This document shows, piece after piece, positions 36,927 through 49,855 of a stretch of 64,000 nt of DNA; the first letter of the stretch is position 1; every line of letters starts with the position of its first letter. The translations under genes and the position numbers were made by a program. This DNA comes from Torreya grandis (taxonomy: Eukaryota; Streptophyta; Pinopsida; Cupressales; Taxaceae): contig JARHVA010000398.1 in NCBI GenBank assembly GCA_037957365.1, positions 3,456,001-3,520,000 of the forward strand, given 5' to 3'. The notes beneath the pieces are model-generated. The model saw only the letters and a program-made list of their open reading frames with translations. It did no database searches and was not told where the DNA came from.

Positions 36927-37187
36927 ATTGGTATAAAATCAATGTGTTTTCCTTGTAGTTTGAGTGTGGAAGGATCTTGTATGACTCAGTTGTAGGTTGT
37001 GAAGATAAGTTTGTTGAGTAAGTTGTAACTTGTGAAAGAGAATCTTGCATAAGTGAGAGGATAAGTTTGTTGTAGGTGTGAGAGAAGTCCTATAAGTTGA
37101 GAAGAAGTGTGAAAGGCTCTTGTTTGAGTCTATTATAGGTTGTGAAAGAGAAGCTTACTTGCTGAAGAGGATATGAAACATAAAGGA
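36927..37187 (+). other. Element X primer site and leader
   Basis: ATTGGTATAAAATCAATG follows the LTR, resembling the tRNA-Met site TTGGTATCA-type with changes. A leader with repeated GTTGTGAAAGAGAA-like and AGTTTGTTG words follows (about 36990-37160), without a clear ORF. It is cut at 37188-37192 (AGAAT) by element D. Confidence 0.45.
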
Positions 37188-37192
37188 AGAAT

Positions 37193-38642
37193 GGGTAGAG
37201 TGAAGCAATCAAGTAGCTAGAAGTCACTGCACACACTCAAAGAAGATCAAGTGAAGCATGGTAATGTAGATAAATTGACAAACAATAGCATAAAATATTA
37301 AATATAAGTCTAACATGATAGTATAAATATAAAGCATGGATGATGCATATGATCGAAATGTTTTTGGTGTTTTGACATATTTAAATGTTTTTGGAATTTT
37401 GATATGTTATATTGTTTTTGCATTTTTAGAATATGAGCTATGTATAATCAATCATAGGAAGACTATGTATGATCAAGCATAAGAAACTATGTACAAGTAA
37501 TGCTAAGAAGAAATGATACTAACTGATTAGTCTCATAAGAGACTCTCTATCATGTTATCTTGTATCAAGAAGAAGGATCATGCGTGATTGTGAAGCATGA
37601 TGGAAATGTTGAGACTGTGGCTCTAAAAGTTATATATGTTGTAAATGCTCTGAAATATCTTTAGTGGAAACCAATTGTGGGGTCCCCCTATAACTCTGAG
37701 AAGTGGATGCAATTATAAGGCTCTTAGGGATGCATCTAGAGGTAAGAGAATCTCTTTGAACATGTTATCTATGTGTAGAGTTATGAGACCTCAACGATAC
37801 TACCCTAGGTGTGAATACTATAGTTGGAAGTTGTCTAGAATTCTAAAACTATGGTTTCTCTAAAAGAGGCCTTTGTGTAAGTCTATGAACTCTCTATGTT
37901 GGTGATGAAGGTCTTGATTGTGGCTAGATTTGGATTGGAGGAAGAACTATAATAGGTGGAGAAGCTAAAACTGGATCGGAAGGGATACTAACCTGAGTGA
38001 CAAAGCTAGAACCATGGGTGTAATCAACCTATCTATCTTCCTAAACTTGGGTGATACCCTATGCTACATGATCTACTATAGGCATAAAGCTAGTAATAGG
38101 TGTGGGATAAAAGCTAGATAAACCAAGTTTGAAGGGAGGAGGGATATATATAACCGTTTGTGTTTTTTTGTGTCTAGTATAGATAGGAAGATACTTAAAA
38201 GTAGCCAAAGAGTTAGATACATGTAAGTAAAAATCATGTATAGTAAAATTATTATAAATAACATTCCACATGATAGATAGTAAAGAAGAGATAGAGAACA
38301 TGGAATTGTGTATTAATGCATAGAAAACTTTGACTTGAATTATGACATTTATAATATGTTTTATGAGATAGTCTTGAAAAATTTTACTTAGGAGAGAGAG
38401 AGAGAGAGAAATTATGTAATAGAGAGCATGACATTGTGCAAGAATGCATAAAAATATTTGGCATGTGTTATGATATGTCGAATGTGTTTAGCAAGATAAA
38501 CTTGAAAATTTTGCCATATGAGAGATAGAAAGCAAAGGGTAGAGAGCATGAAATGGTGCACTAATGCATAAAAATCTTTTACTTATAACATAATATTTCA
38601 AACTATTTAGCAAAATAGAGTTGGAAATTATTCTACATGAGC

Positions 38643-38734
<92 letters not shown>

Positions 38735-39453
38735 GCAAAAGAAATATTGAAATCTTGTGAAATTTCAGCAATAATTTTTTTAATATCATCCCTTATTATG
38801 AAAATTAAGCATGAAAGGGAAAGAATGAAGCTTTGTATTAACATATGATAAACTTCATCATTCATGTACATGATAGGACCAAGTATGGTCTCCTTATTAT
38901 TTGCAAGAAATGTAAGAAAAAATTGTAAATAAGTGAGATCCATTTTGCAATCTGATTATAGGTGTAAGGTGATACCTCAAGAAGTAATGGGACTTAGTAG
39001 ATGCAACTAGGGTTTGAAAGATGATTATTTGAAAAATTACTACAAAATTTTGAAATTTGAAGTGAATTTCTGAATTAAGTATGGAAATAAGAAATCAAAA
39101 ATTTATTGGAAAATTTGTGCTTTAAGGGGACCTAGTAGATGAAACTAAGATTTTGAAAAATGAATATTTTTTGAGAATTACTATTAAATTTTAAATTTTG
39201 GATGGATTTTTTGATTTAAATATGCTAGTAAAAATTCAAAAAATTATTGGTAAATTATTGGGACCTAGTATGGGCAACTAGGGTTTGAAAAAAAATTATT
39301 TTAAAATTACTATACAATTTTAAAATTTAATCCTAATTTTTTATTTTATTATGCAGGTAAAAAATTAAAAAAATATAAGAAAAATTAGTAGAAAATTTAC
39401 CCTAGGGTTTCTAGGGTTTTCATATGCAAACTAAGTAAGTCGGGTTCACCAAA
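37193..39453 (-). repeat. Element D second core, partial
   Basis: Matches 42970-45155 in the same orientation, with many substitutions. It begins beside the LTR with the primer-site block (39440-39453) and ends at GGGTAGAGTG, the place where the complete core has an internal polypurine tract. Pieces such as PPPFKLG and NSLATFKYLP (minus strand near 38110-38260) can be read in both copies, but no domain is recognised. Confidence 0.75.
38285..38735. repeat. ~125-bp minisatellite ending in a long (GA)n run
   Basis: Three to four units, each with AGAGAGCATGA...TTGTGCA...AATGCATAAAAATATTTG...AAAATTTTGCCATATGAGAGATAG-like order (starts near 38287, 38393 and 38520). The last unit passes into (GA)43 at 38645-38731. 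The unit edges themselves read AGAGATAGA or GAGAGAGAG, from which the microsatellite seems to have grown. The ORFs of alternating Arg-Glu or Ser-Leu here are artefacts. Confidence 0.85.
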
Positions 39454-40639
39454 TAATTTAATAGTTTTGGGAATATTGGGGTTTTATTCCTAATTTAATT
39501 AAAGGGTTTGAGTAGTAAAATTAGTAAATAAATATGAAATTATCAAGCTACTAATTTTTTAAATTTGATTGTAATTCAAAAATTTCTAAAAATAGTAATA
39601 AGGGGAAGAAAATAAGACTTAGCTGAAAACTAGTTGATCCAACTAAGATAGAGGCTAGAATTCACTATGCAAGACTAAGAAACTATCACAAACTAAGATC
39701 TAAACTTCATTTTGTGATTATATAGGAGCACCAAAATTGGATAAGTGTGGCATTGACACTATAATCCCCCTCTACCACTATTATCCTAAGGATCTACGCA
39801 TTTTGGGTTTTGTTTACCAAGTTTGTGTGATATTGTCTATGAAGTTTTGATATCTAGAAGTTTGTAGAGCTCCCTGTAGAGTGATTTTGTCTTCAAACCC
39901 TATATTCCATTATAAATTGACCAATTTTGAGCAAGAGGGGGGGTTATTGTGTGTAATATTCATTAGGCATAGATACACGCCCCTTGTGTGGGCATGTTGC
40001 CTACATACCAATACTTTGAAGAGGGATCAAGCCATATGTAGTTCTCCTATTTGATGTGTTTTGTGCAATTGAGTTTATGAATATGTAAAATGCTAAACTA
40101 CATGTGCTTGAGATGTCTATAGACTAGTGTAAGGATTTGAGTTTATTTGAAAGTGTATAGGCTAGTTGTATGCAGAGAGTAGGGAAGATTGCTTGAGTAG
40201 TCTTGCTTGTATTCTTGCTTGCTTGGTGATATTTTCCAACCCTTTCTAAATTATTTTTGAATAAGATTTTATAGGGTTCTATTGGTCATGGTTTGAATGT
40301 GCTCGCTTAGTTCAACAAAGAGAAGGATAGGGAACTAGAAGAAATTAACTGTTAGGGCTAGAAATAGGCTTGGATAATAGCATTGAAAGTGGAAAAGAGT
40401 GGCACTAGTACTATAGTATTAGAGTGGGGTTATTGTCTTGGGCTTATAGGACTTAGTGGGATAGATTGGTCATGAAAAAGGGTCCTAGCTTAGCTAGGAT
40501 CAAGTTTGGAAGGCTATAAATGATTGGAAATCAATAAAAAGATGCCTATGAGGGTCATGCGAGTAAACAAGAGGGACCTAAGGGTTGGGTGTCATTAGCC
40601 ATGCTCAAGTTATCAATTTTTACATTTTGTATGACTATA
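39454..40639 (-). repeat. Element D middle LTR
   Basis: Inverted copy of the A LTR (1.19 kb), beginning TAATTTAATAG and ending ATGACTATA on the plus strand, so both terminal dinucleotides have decayed from TG/CA. It is bordered by a polypurine tract on one side and a primer-site block on the other. Confidence 0.85.
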
Positions 40640-40656
40640 TTCCCCCCCCCCTTTAT
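40640..40656 (-). other. Element D polypurine tract
   Basis: On the minus strand AAAGGGGGGGGGGAA borders the middle LTR, matching AAAGGGGGCTAAA of element A with the G run lengthened. Confidence 0.7.
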
Positions 40657-43600
40657 TCTAGTGATGCAACAAAGTAAAATATTGAGATAAAGGAAAATAG
40701 AAAGCGTACCTGAACTTACCTACAAGGGTGAAGATCATGAAGTTTTGTGATGTTGAGTGTGTATAGAGAGAGCACACTATAAAGTGTGAATCTACAAGAG
40801 AAAATAAAGAATAAATCAGTTCTTACTAGATATGTTATGTCTAAAATAAGAATGTATAAAGTTAGGTAAGAGAGAAAGGAATGGATCAACCTCACTAGGT
40901 ACATGGACCAATACAAAACCTATTGTGATGCTGGGTAATGTTGATTAATGTTGGATGATGTTGTACCAAGAGTAATATTGCAAATAGAGATAAGTGCTCA
41001 ATTCCCTAAAAAGTGGCTCAATAATATAAGGGCTAGCCCTTTAGCTCCATCATCTCTAACTAAGTAAAAATAGGTGATCATGTATGTGCTAATTAAAGTT
41101 TGGACTGTGTGTCTAATCCATCTGAGTAAGTGGCTCAATAATACAAAGGTTAGCTAGTCCTTTGGTTCCATCATTGCCTTGTGAAGTGAAGCTATGAACT
41201 GATACTAGTATGAAATGTATGTTGTATAAGATGGATTTTGAATCCTATGAATGCTCCATAATTTAACAATGTTAGCATGGATAGCTAAATATATGCTAGA
41301 AACTAGGCCACTCTTAGCCATTTTGAGAGATGGACATTAGGATTGTATGAAAGCCACTCTGAAATTGAGAATTAGGTTTATGTGGAACCCACTCAGGAAC
41401 TCAGGAAAGTGGAGGTTAGGCTTATATGAAAGCCACTCTAAAATGATGCCAACCACCTGTAGATGGAATAAAACACATAACTACTTAGAATGATTGGGTA
41501 ATGCTAAACTCGAAAAGAAAATAAATAAATGTGTCATGCACATTGCCCCTAATCACTAGTGTCTAAAACATGGATTCAAATGTAGAAGTTATACCAATAG
41601 CCATATTTAAAACTATCAATGAGAGCTAATCATGTCGTGCATGATTCCCCTATATTTGGATTCTCTGAGCAAAAGTGTACTAAAAACTATTGTTATTGAA
41701 CTGGTCTGATAGTGCAAAATTGTAGTTGAACCTACTTTTTTGCCTACTTCTAAAAAATCTAGTTTTTCTACTATTTGGATAGGAGCATCAAAAATAGACA
41801 GTAGTAGCATCGGTACTATAGTTCAATCTTAGTGTTTTTGTCTTGGGCTAAAACTAAAACTTGTTCTATAATCTTTACTATCTACCTAGTCTATTTTCAC
41901 TGGTTTGATGTCTGGTTGTTGTTCTAGGTGTTTTGAAACTGGATTTTTTGATCGATAGGATTTGTAATCTCTATAGCAAAACCCCTATTTGTTTCCCCCT
42001 CTTTTGAGGGTAGGAATGGAGACCCTATAATGACTACCCTCAGAAGAAATAGCTCTACAAGTGTGTTATGCTATAAAATACATGATATATCAATGATAAT
42101 TGACAAGATATCTTAAGCTATAGTATAGTTTGTATTGAGAGATTGTTAGATCAATAAGGATATGCCTGGATAGATATAACAATGTAATAGCATGTGCAAT
42201 GTACTAAACTATAACTAGAAGTGTTAGTTATTAGTTGGTATGGAGGGATGGAGCATGATGTCCATCATTGCATCCAAGAAATCAATATAATGCATGATTT
42301 GGATCATGTCATTACAAACAATCAAAAATCAATCAAGTAATAAGCACATAAATCAAGAATCAAGAAGCTTACAAAAGTGGCCAAGGTGCTAATCAAACAA
42401 GGGACATGGGCACATGTCACTTAGATTGGAAAGAAAACATACAAGGCATGTTCAAATACCAAATACACAAAGAATTGAAATAAGTAAGGTTGGTGTGAGA
42501 GCCACAATCACATATAAGAGTAAAGGTAAAGGCCATTGGCAAATGTCCTAAGGCACACACAATACATAGAAGCAAAGGACATTGGAAAATGTCTTAAGGC
42601 ACACTCAGAAGACAAGCACGAATCGGAAATGAAATCACATCAAGAAATGCTAAGTAAGAAGATAAATCATGTAAAGACTAGAAAAATACAATCGTATCTA
42701 ACTAATCAAAGAAAGTGTGAAATTATGTAAGACATATTAGTACGAAACTAGGTATATGCTAAAAAATACAAAAGTACTATATACTATTGAGTGTCGATAG
42801 GGTAATCTATATAAGCTAGTAAATAATGTACATCAACATGATAAATAGAGTGTATGGTGTAGGAATGACACATCTTGGATGGTTTAGTCATGTAGAAGAT
42901 GCCTCCAATAGATATGTATATCGATGTGTGTCTTTAATGTAGAAGTAGGATGCCCCCTCCATAGGTAGAGTGAAGTAATCAAGTAGTTGGAAGTCACTGC
43001 ACACACTTAAAGAAAATCAAATGAATCATGGTAATGTAGATAAATAGATAAACAATAGCATAGAAAAACAAATATTAGTCTAACATGATAGTAGCAATGT
43101 AAAGCATGGATGATGCATACGATCAAAATGTTTTTGGTGTTTTAACATAGTTGAATGTTTTTAGAATTTTGATATGTTATATTGTTTTTATATTTTTAGA
43201 ATATGAGCTATGTATAATCAATCATAGGAAGACTATATATGATAAATCATAAAAAACTATTTATAATTAATGTTGAGAATAAATGATACTAACCGATGAG
43301 TCTCATAAGAGACTCCCTATCATGTTATCCTATATGAAAAAGAAGGATCATGTGTGATCAAGAAGCATGATGGAAATGCTAAAACTATGGCTCTGAAAGT
43401 TGTATATGTGATAAATGCTCTAAAATATCTATAGTGAAAACCAATTATGGGGTCACCTGTAACTCTAAGAAGTGGATGCAATTATAGGAATCTTAAGGAT
43501 GCATATAGTGGTAAGATAATCTCTCTGAAGCTATGCTCTATGTGTAGAGTTATGAGACCTCAATGATACTACCTTGGGTGTGAACACTGTAGCTAGAAGC

Positions 43601-44384
43601 TATCTAGAATCTTAAAACTATGGTTGATCTAAAAGAGGCCTCTATGAAAGTGTATGAAATCTCTATGCTGGTGATGAAGGTCTTGACTATGGATAGATCT
43701 AGGTTGGAAAAAGAACTATAATAGGTGGAAAAGCTAAAACTAGATCAAAAAGGGTGATAACTTGAGTGACAAAGCTATAACCATGGGTGTAATCAACCTA
43801 CCTATCTTCATAAAATTGGGTGATACCCTATATTTCATGATCTACTATAGGCATAGAGTTGGAATTAGGTGAAGGATAAAAGCTAGATGAACCAAGTTTG
43901 AAGGGAGGAGGGATAGATATAATTGCTAGTGTTTTCTTGTGTCTAGTATTGATAGGGAGATACTTAAAAGTAGCCAAAGAGTTAGATACATCTAAGTAGA
44001 AACCATGTAAATAAATATGATTATAAATAACATTCCACATGAAAGATAATAAACAAGGGATAGAGAACATGGAATTGTGCATTGATGCATAGAAAACTTT
44101 GACTTGAATCATGACAATTATAATATGTTTTGCAAGATAGTCTTGAAAACTTTTCCTCAAAAGAGATAAAAAGTATGTAATAGAGAGCATGACATTGTGC
44201 ATGAATGCATAAAAATATTTGACATGTGTTATGATATGTCAAATGTGTTTAGTAAGATAAAACTGAAAATTTTGCCATATGAGAGATAGAAAGCATGAAA
44301 TGGTGCATTAATGCATAAAAATATTTGACTTGTACCATAATATTTCAAACCATTTATCAAAAATAGAGTTGGAAATTATTCTGC

Positions 44385-44428
<44 letters not shown>

Positions 44429-45155
44429 GCAAAAGAAATATTGAAATCTTGTGCAATTTTAGTAATAAATTTTGAAATATCATCCCTTATTATCGAAATT
44501 AAGCATGAAAGGGAAAGAATGAAGCTTTGTATTAACATATTATAAACTTCATCATTCATGTACATGATAGGACCAAGTATGGTCTCATTATTTGCAAGAA
44601 ATGTAAGAAAAATTTGTAAATAAGTGATATCCATTTTTTGTAGTCTGATTATAGGTGTAAGGTGATACTTCAAGAAGAAATGGGACTCAAGTAGATGAAA
44701 CTAGGGTTTTAAACATGATTATTTTAAAAATTACTACAAAATTTTGAAATTTGAAGTGAATTTTTGAGTTAAGTATGCAAGTAAAAGATCATAAATTCAT
44801 TATAAAATTCATTCTTTAAGGGGACCTAGTAGATGAAACTAAGATTTTAAAAAATGAATATTTTTGAGAATTACTATTGAATTTTGTAATTTGGATGGAT
44901 TTCTTGATTTAAATATGCTAGTAAACATTTAGAAAATGATTGGTAAATTACTGAGAAAATACTAGGACCTAGTATGGGCAACTAGGGTTTGAAAGAAAAT
45001 TATTTTAAAATTATTATGTAATTTTAAAATTTAATGCTATTTTTTTATTTTATTATGCAGGTAAAAAATTAAAAAAATAGGAAAAATTAGTAGGAATTTT
45101 ACCCTAGGGATTCTAAGGTTTTTATGTGCAAATGAAGTAAGTTGGGTTCACCAAA
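40657..45155 (-). repeat. Element D complete core
   Basis: 40657 to about 44000 matches (inverted) element A from about 9750 back to 6650. The part next to the primer site (about 44680-45155) matches A 4103-4320. Between them, where A has gag and protease, D has unrelated sequence with a minisatellite and no recognised domain. Minus-strand pieces such as MDITYLQIFLTFLANNETIL (44308-44673) are present in both D cores but resemble nothing I know. No pol. Confidence 0.75.
44040..44426. repeat. Second copy of the ~125-bp minisatellite with (GA)n
   Basis: The same unit order as at 38285 (starts near 44055, 44158 and 44281), ending in a shorter (GA)20 run at 44386-44425. Homologous place in the complete core. 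Confidence 0.85.
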
Positions 45156-46332
45156 TGATTTAACAGTTTTGAGAATATTGGGATTTTATTCCTAATTTAG
45201 TTAAAGGGTCTAATTAGCAAAATCAGTAAAGAAATATGTAATTAATAAGCTACTAATTTATGAAATTTGATTTCAATATGAAATTTTATATAAATAGTAA
45301 TAAAGAGAACAAAATAAGACTTAGCTAAAAATTGATTGATTTGACTAAGACAGAGGCTAGAATTCACTGTGCAGCACTGGGAAACTATCATAAACTAAGA
45401 TATAAACTTCATTTTATGATTGGATAGGAGCACTATAACTAGATAAGAGTGGCATCAGCACTATAGTCCACATATTCAATTGTTGTCCTAATGATCTAAG
45501 CTTTTTGGGTTTTGTTCACCAAGTCTATGTGACCTTGTCTATGATGTTTCAGTAGTTGGAAGTCTATAAAGTAGATTTTATCTTCAAGCCCTATCTTTTA
45601 TTACGCTTTGACCAATTTTAAGTAAGAGGGGGGGGGGTTAGTGTGTGTAAGATTCACTAGATTTGGATCCATGCCCCTTGTTTGGGTACGCTTCCTACAT
45701 ACCAATACTCTGAAGAGGGATCAAGCCATATGTAGCTCTCCCACTTGATGTACTTTGTGAAATTGAGTGTATGAATATGCAAAATGATAAATTGGATTTA
45801 CTTGAGATGGCTAAGGGCTGGTGTAAGGATTTAACTTTTCTTGAACATGTATAGGTTGGATGTATGCAAAGAATAAGAAATATTGTTTGAGTAGTCTTGT
45901 TTGTATTCTTGTTTGCTTAGTGATATTTGTCAACCCTTTCTAAATGCCTTTGAATGGGCTTTTATATGGATCTATTTGTCAAGGGTTGAATGTGCTCATT
46001 TTAGGCTGATAAGGAAAAGGATAGGGAACCATAATAAATTGACTATTGGGGATAGAAATGGGCTTGGATAACCATGTTGAAAGTAGATAGGAATAGCATC
46101 AACATTATAGTCCTAGTGTGGTGTTATTGTTGTAGGCTTATGGGACCTAGGGGGATAGAGTAGTCATGAAAAGAGGGTCCTAGCTTAGCTAGAATCAAGT
46201 CTGAAAGGCTACAAATGATTGGAAATCAGTGAAAAGATGTCTATGAGGGTCATGAGAGCAAGTAAGAGGGACTTAAGGGTTGGATGTCTTTGGCCATGCT
46301 CAAGTTACTAATTTTCACATTTTATATGACTA
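45156..46332 (-). repeat. Element D 5' LTR
   Basis: Inverted A-family LTR (1.18 kb). It begins TGATTTAACAG on the plus strand and ends TATATGACTA; the last CA appears lost. AGAAT follows. The outer 0.6 kb has a duplicate at 49258-49855. Confidence 0.85.
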
Positions 46333-48125
46333 AGAATAAGGTTGTCTTGAAAGACAATAAGAGAGTGAGGTTTCCATGTGAGAAGCCCATATATGAATTT
46401 AAAAATAAGGATGAATATGTTTGTGAGCAACATGTAGAGGAATGGATCCTCATAAAAGAGGACATGGATGTGATATTTGTTGAACTAGAATAAGGATACC
46501 CATTATTTGATGATGGGAAAGAGTTTGAGGTACCCCATGAGTGGGAAATTTCAAAATCATCCTTTGTTAGTGAATTTAATGTGTTTTTTATTTCTATTTT
46601 GGAGGGAAGAAGGGTTTATGACAACCAAATAAATACACATATTTCCATGAAGGAAACAATAGGGGTGAAATAAAAGAGTATCCATGAAGAGTTGTAGGTT
46701 TCCATAAAGAAGACAATGAGATAGATGTTGTGAAAGCTAATGCACACAAAAAGAGTATGGTTGAAGACAAACCATGTGAAGGAGAAATTATAAAAAATCA
46801 TAAGGATAGTAAAACCATGAAGGTTGTTGAGAATGGACCTTTTAGAGTCCATCATATGAGTGGAACCCATGAGAAGCATGCAAGCATTGGAGAAGATATG
46901 GATAACATGTCTATGAAGCATGATGAAGTGGTTGATGAAGTGTTTATGGGAACACTTGATTCCATTTTGATGTTTTTATTTAATTTGTAGGTGCAACTAT
47001 CTAGAAAATAGAAAATAAGAGGGCAAAGAGTGGTTCAGTCCTTCATGCTCATTTTTAGGAGAAGCAAAGTGAAGAAGTGGTATAATAAGATGTTATGGAA
47101 GCGGTATTTGAAGAGCTAGTTAGTAATGATATACCAATAATATAAGATTGTATTTAAGTCATAATGGAGATAAGAGAGAGTGGGAAAGTGATGGTAGAAT
47201 AATTTTCTCAAAAATACATACAAGAGGAAGCTCATTTGTAATAGTTTTAGGTGGGAGAGAAGACTCTCACAAAAGCAAGTGAAAGAGATTGGAAAGATGA
47301 AGAATACCTTCTCAATAGGACAATGGTTGATAGAGAAGGATATTCATGAAATATCCATATTGAGATATGGATATAAGGTATAATGGTGGACGTCAAAGTT
47401 CAAAATATTGGAATATAGATTGGTCCAATGATCATTTGGACAAGGAGAGGTGAAGAATGTCACTCATGGCAGAAAGGTAAGCAAGGAGATATAGATGGTG
47501 GAATTGTTTCTACCAATAGGAATAAAGGATAAGTTATCTATTGCATGTGGGAAAAGCCAAGATACGTGTTAAGGAAGAGCCTCTTATGAGTAAATATATG
47601 TATTGCTATCATATGAATAAGGAGAGGAAAGTTTATTTGCACATTGAATGGTTATAGTGAAATAAGGAGATAACAATAAGCCTAAAGCTAATATGAAGAG
47701 GATGAAAATGAAAGAAGACAAGGATGATATGGATTAATTGAGTTTGTTATCATCCCAAGCATATGGAGAAGAATAAGATGTTACAACAAATATGGAGGAG
47801 TTTCTTGGCATAGTAAGGAATGCGAGAGATGGGGAGGTGAAGTATTAGAAGCTATGGGTGATCATTTAGATGCCCAAATATATGTTGAGTCTAATGAATT
47901 AATATTACATATGAGATAAATGTTAAGCCTAGATGAATATGATTGGATCAAAGCTAAGAAGGTTGGATAAATGATGATAATGAAGGCATTTATTGGTGGT
48001 GGTTAGATGAAGTTGGGTTTCATCCCACAAGTAGATGGAAAGAGAAAAATAAAAGTATTTTGTGGAGGTTTCAAGGCTATGATGGGTCCAATATCACAAA
48101 GGAGAAAAGGAAGACTAGAGGTAAG
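46333..48125 (+). pseudogene. Element X coding region, copy 1 (unrecognised protein)
   Basis: Reads VRFPCEKPIYEF, EYVCEQHVEEW, MDVIFVELE, GYPLFDDGKEFEVPHEWE and FFISILEGRRV in the first 0.3 kb (open part to 46493). It continues with an open stretch at 46730-46990 (VKANAHKKSMVEDKPCEGE, HHMSGTHEKHASIGED), then acidic text, and ends near WKEKNKSILWRFQGYDG and ITKEKRKTRG. Stops interrupt it. I recognise no domain. The composition (charged, Cys-poor) and the place in an LTR element might suit a Gag-like or accessory protein. A second copy lies at 49856-51653. Confidence 0.5.
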
Positions 48126-49141
48126 TGTTAGATCATTTAATGACTAAGCAGTGATTATTTAACCCTTAATCTATATTATGTGATTTATTAAATAATAAAT
48201 AATATACTATTTATTAACACAAGGTAAAAACCTCATGAAAATAAATAACATTATTATATTTATTTAATAGTTACTGATAGTTTATTAGAATGACTCTTTG
48301 GGATGATTGGACCCGTTATTCACAATTGTCACCTCTCTTCAAAATTCATTATAAATAGTGTTTAACCCTATTGGTTATTCATTCAAATTCATGGGAATTT
48401 ACTCAAGAGTTTTGTGAAGGTTATTTTGGAGAGGAGAAGTGAGAAGAGAAGTTGTGTTGGGGTAAAATTATTTCTAGATATATGAAAATCACTTTTGGTG
48501 GATTTTTTACATTGTAGAGGTTTTCCCATGATAAATCTTGTCTCTGTGTAAATTTGATCTATGTGTAATGATTTGTTTATCAAGATTCTTCTAGATCCAT
48601 GTATGCTTCTTCGTTTCTTTCTTGGTATTAAAGTTACTGACAGAGATTTGATTGGAAAGAAATTATTTGTTGGATTGAATAATCAAATTTCAACTTTGTT
48701 TCAACTTGGAATGCCATATTTGGCCTGGGCACCTAGAAAAATTAGAAAGTTTGATTATTGGCATTAAATTGCTTCTAGAAAGTTTTAATGGCCAAGTTTT
48801 GAAATATCATGACCTTGTACAAAATTTTAAGGTCTGAGGAGCTTTGGATTTCCACTTCCATTTTTTCTCTCTACTCCATTGGCACCCCTATATAACCTGG
48901 GTGAATGAAAAACTTGTTTTCTACACCAAAAACCAAATTTTGAAGATTAATTCTGCTTTTCCTCAAGATTCTAGGAGTGATATCAAATTTTCATGTTGTG
49001 AGGTGGCTTATCTAGGTTAAAGTAGCTCTCTAAAATTCTACTTCTACGTTATTCTTCTCCTTATACGTGCTATAGTAAAGTATATTTTTTCATCTAGTTT
49101 GTGAAATTATTTAAAAAGTATTTTATTTTTAAAATATATTT
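48126..49141 (+). mobile_element. Truncated copia element E copy (5' LTR and leader)
   Basis: 48126-48622 is an LTR (TGTTAGATCATTTAATG to TTTCTTTC) matching 51654-52142 and 57924-58429. It includes CATTATAAATAG (TATA, about 48348-48358) and is followed by TTGGTATTAAAG, a decayed tRNA-Met site. The leader matches E 52143 to about 52650 and then stops. It sits after the same GTAAG as E in X copy 2, so it is a duplicate of the same insertion, not a second one. Confidence 0.8.
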
Positions 49142-49257
49142 ATTTGTTATCAGCCCAAGCATATGGAGAAGAATAAGATGTTACAACAAACATGGAGGAG
49201 TTTCTTGGCATAGTAATAAGGAATGCGAGGATGGGGAGGTGAAGTATTAGAGACTAT
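49142..49257 (+). repeat. Displaced fragment of X
   Basis: Copies X 47744-47856 (CCCAAGCATATGGAGAAGAA through GAGGTGAAGTATTAGA) between the truncated E copy and a piece of D LTR. It marks a junction of the duplication; no protein can be made. Confidence 0.8.
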
Positions 49258-49855
49258 GAGTATGAATATGAAACTGTTTTGTGCAATTGAGTGTAATAAT
49301 ATGAAAAATGCTAAATTGGATGTGCATGAGATGGTTAAGGATTGATGTAAGGATTTTAACTTGCTTGAAAGTGTATAGGATGGTTATATGCAGAGAATAG
49401 AAAAGACTGCTTGAGTAGTCTTGTTTTCTTGTTTTCTTAGTGATATTTGCCAACCCTTTCCAAATTGTCTTTGAATGGGATTTTATAGGGATCTATTGGT
49501 CATGGGTTGAATGTGCTCACTTTAAGCCGATAAGGAGAAGGATAGGGAACCATAATAAATTGACCATTGGGGCTAGAAATGGGCTTGGACAATAGTGTTG
49601 AAAGTGGATAAGAGTGGCGCCATCACTAAAGTCCTAGTGTGGCACTATTGTTTTGGGCTTATGGGACCTAGGGGGATGGATTGGTTATGAAAATAGGGTA
49701 TTGGCCTAGCTAGAATCAAGTCTGAAAGGCTATAGATGACTAGGAATCAGTTAAAATATGCCTGTGAAGGTCATGAGATCAAGCAAAATGGATCTAAGGG
49801 TTAGATGTCATTAGCCACACTCAAGTTACCAATTTTCACATTTTATTTGACTACA
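49258..49855 (-). repeat. Partial A/D-family LTR
   Basis: Matches the outer 0.6 kb of the D 5' LTR (about 45745-46332), ending TTTGACTACA with an intact terminus, followed by AGAAT. It was carried along with X in the duplication. Confidence 0.8.

Larger units (their letters stand above)
37193..46332 (-). mobile_element. Element D: tandem A-family element, LTR-core-LTR-partial core
   Basis: On the minus strand, from right to left: LTR (46332-45156), complete core (45155-40640), second LTR (40639-39454), then the first half of another core (39453-37193) that stops without a third LTR. The LTRs, primer-site block and 3' core match element A inverted. AGAAT lies at both outer edges (37188-37192 and 46333-46337), as for a target duplication. 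The gag-pro of A is absent and replaced by minisatellite-bearing sequence. No pol is present. Confidence 0.8.

Noticed and set aside
38285..38735. CRISPR-like array
   Set aside because: Units are contiguous and similar over their full length, with no unique spacers; it is a minisatellite in a plant retroelement.
38488..38943. ORFs of Ser-Leu or Arg-Glu repeats (also at 44308-44673)
   Set aside because: Produced by the (GA)n microsatellite on the two strands; no independent coding evidence.
48561..48767. 68-codon ORF after the truncated E LTR
   Set aside because: It spans the LTR end and primer site, and the matching place in the complete E copy is not open.
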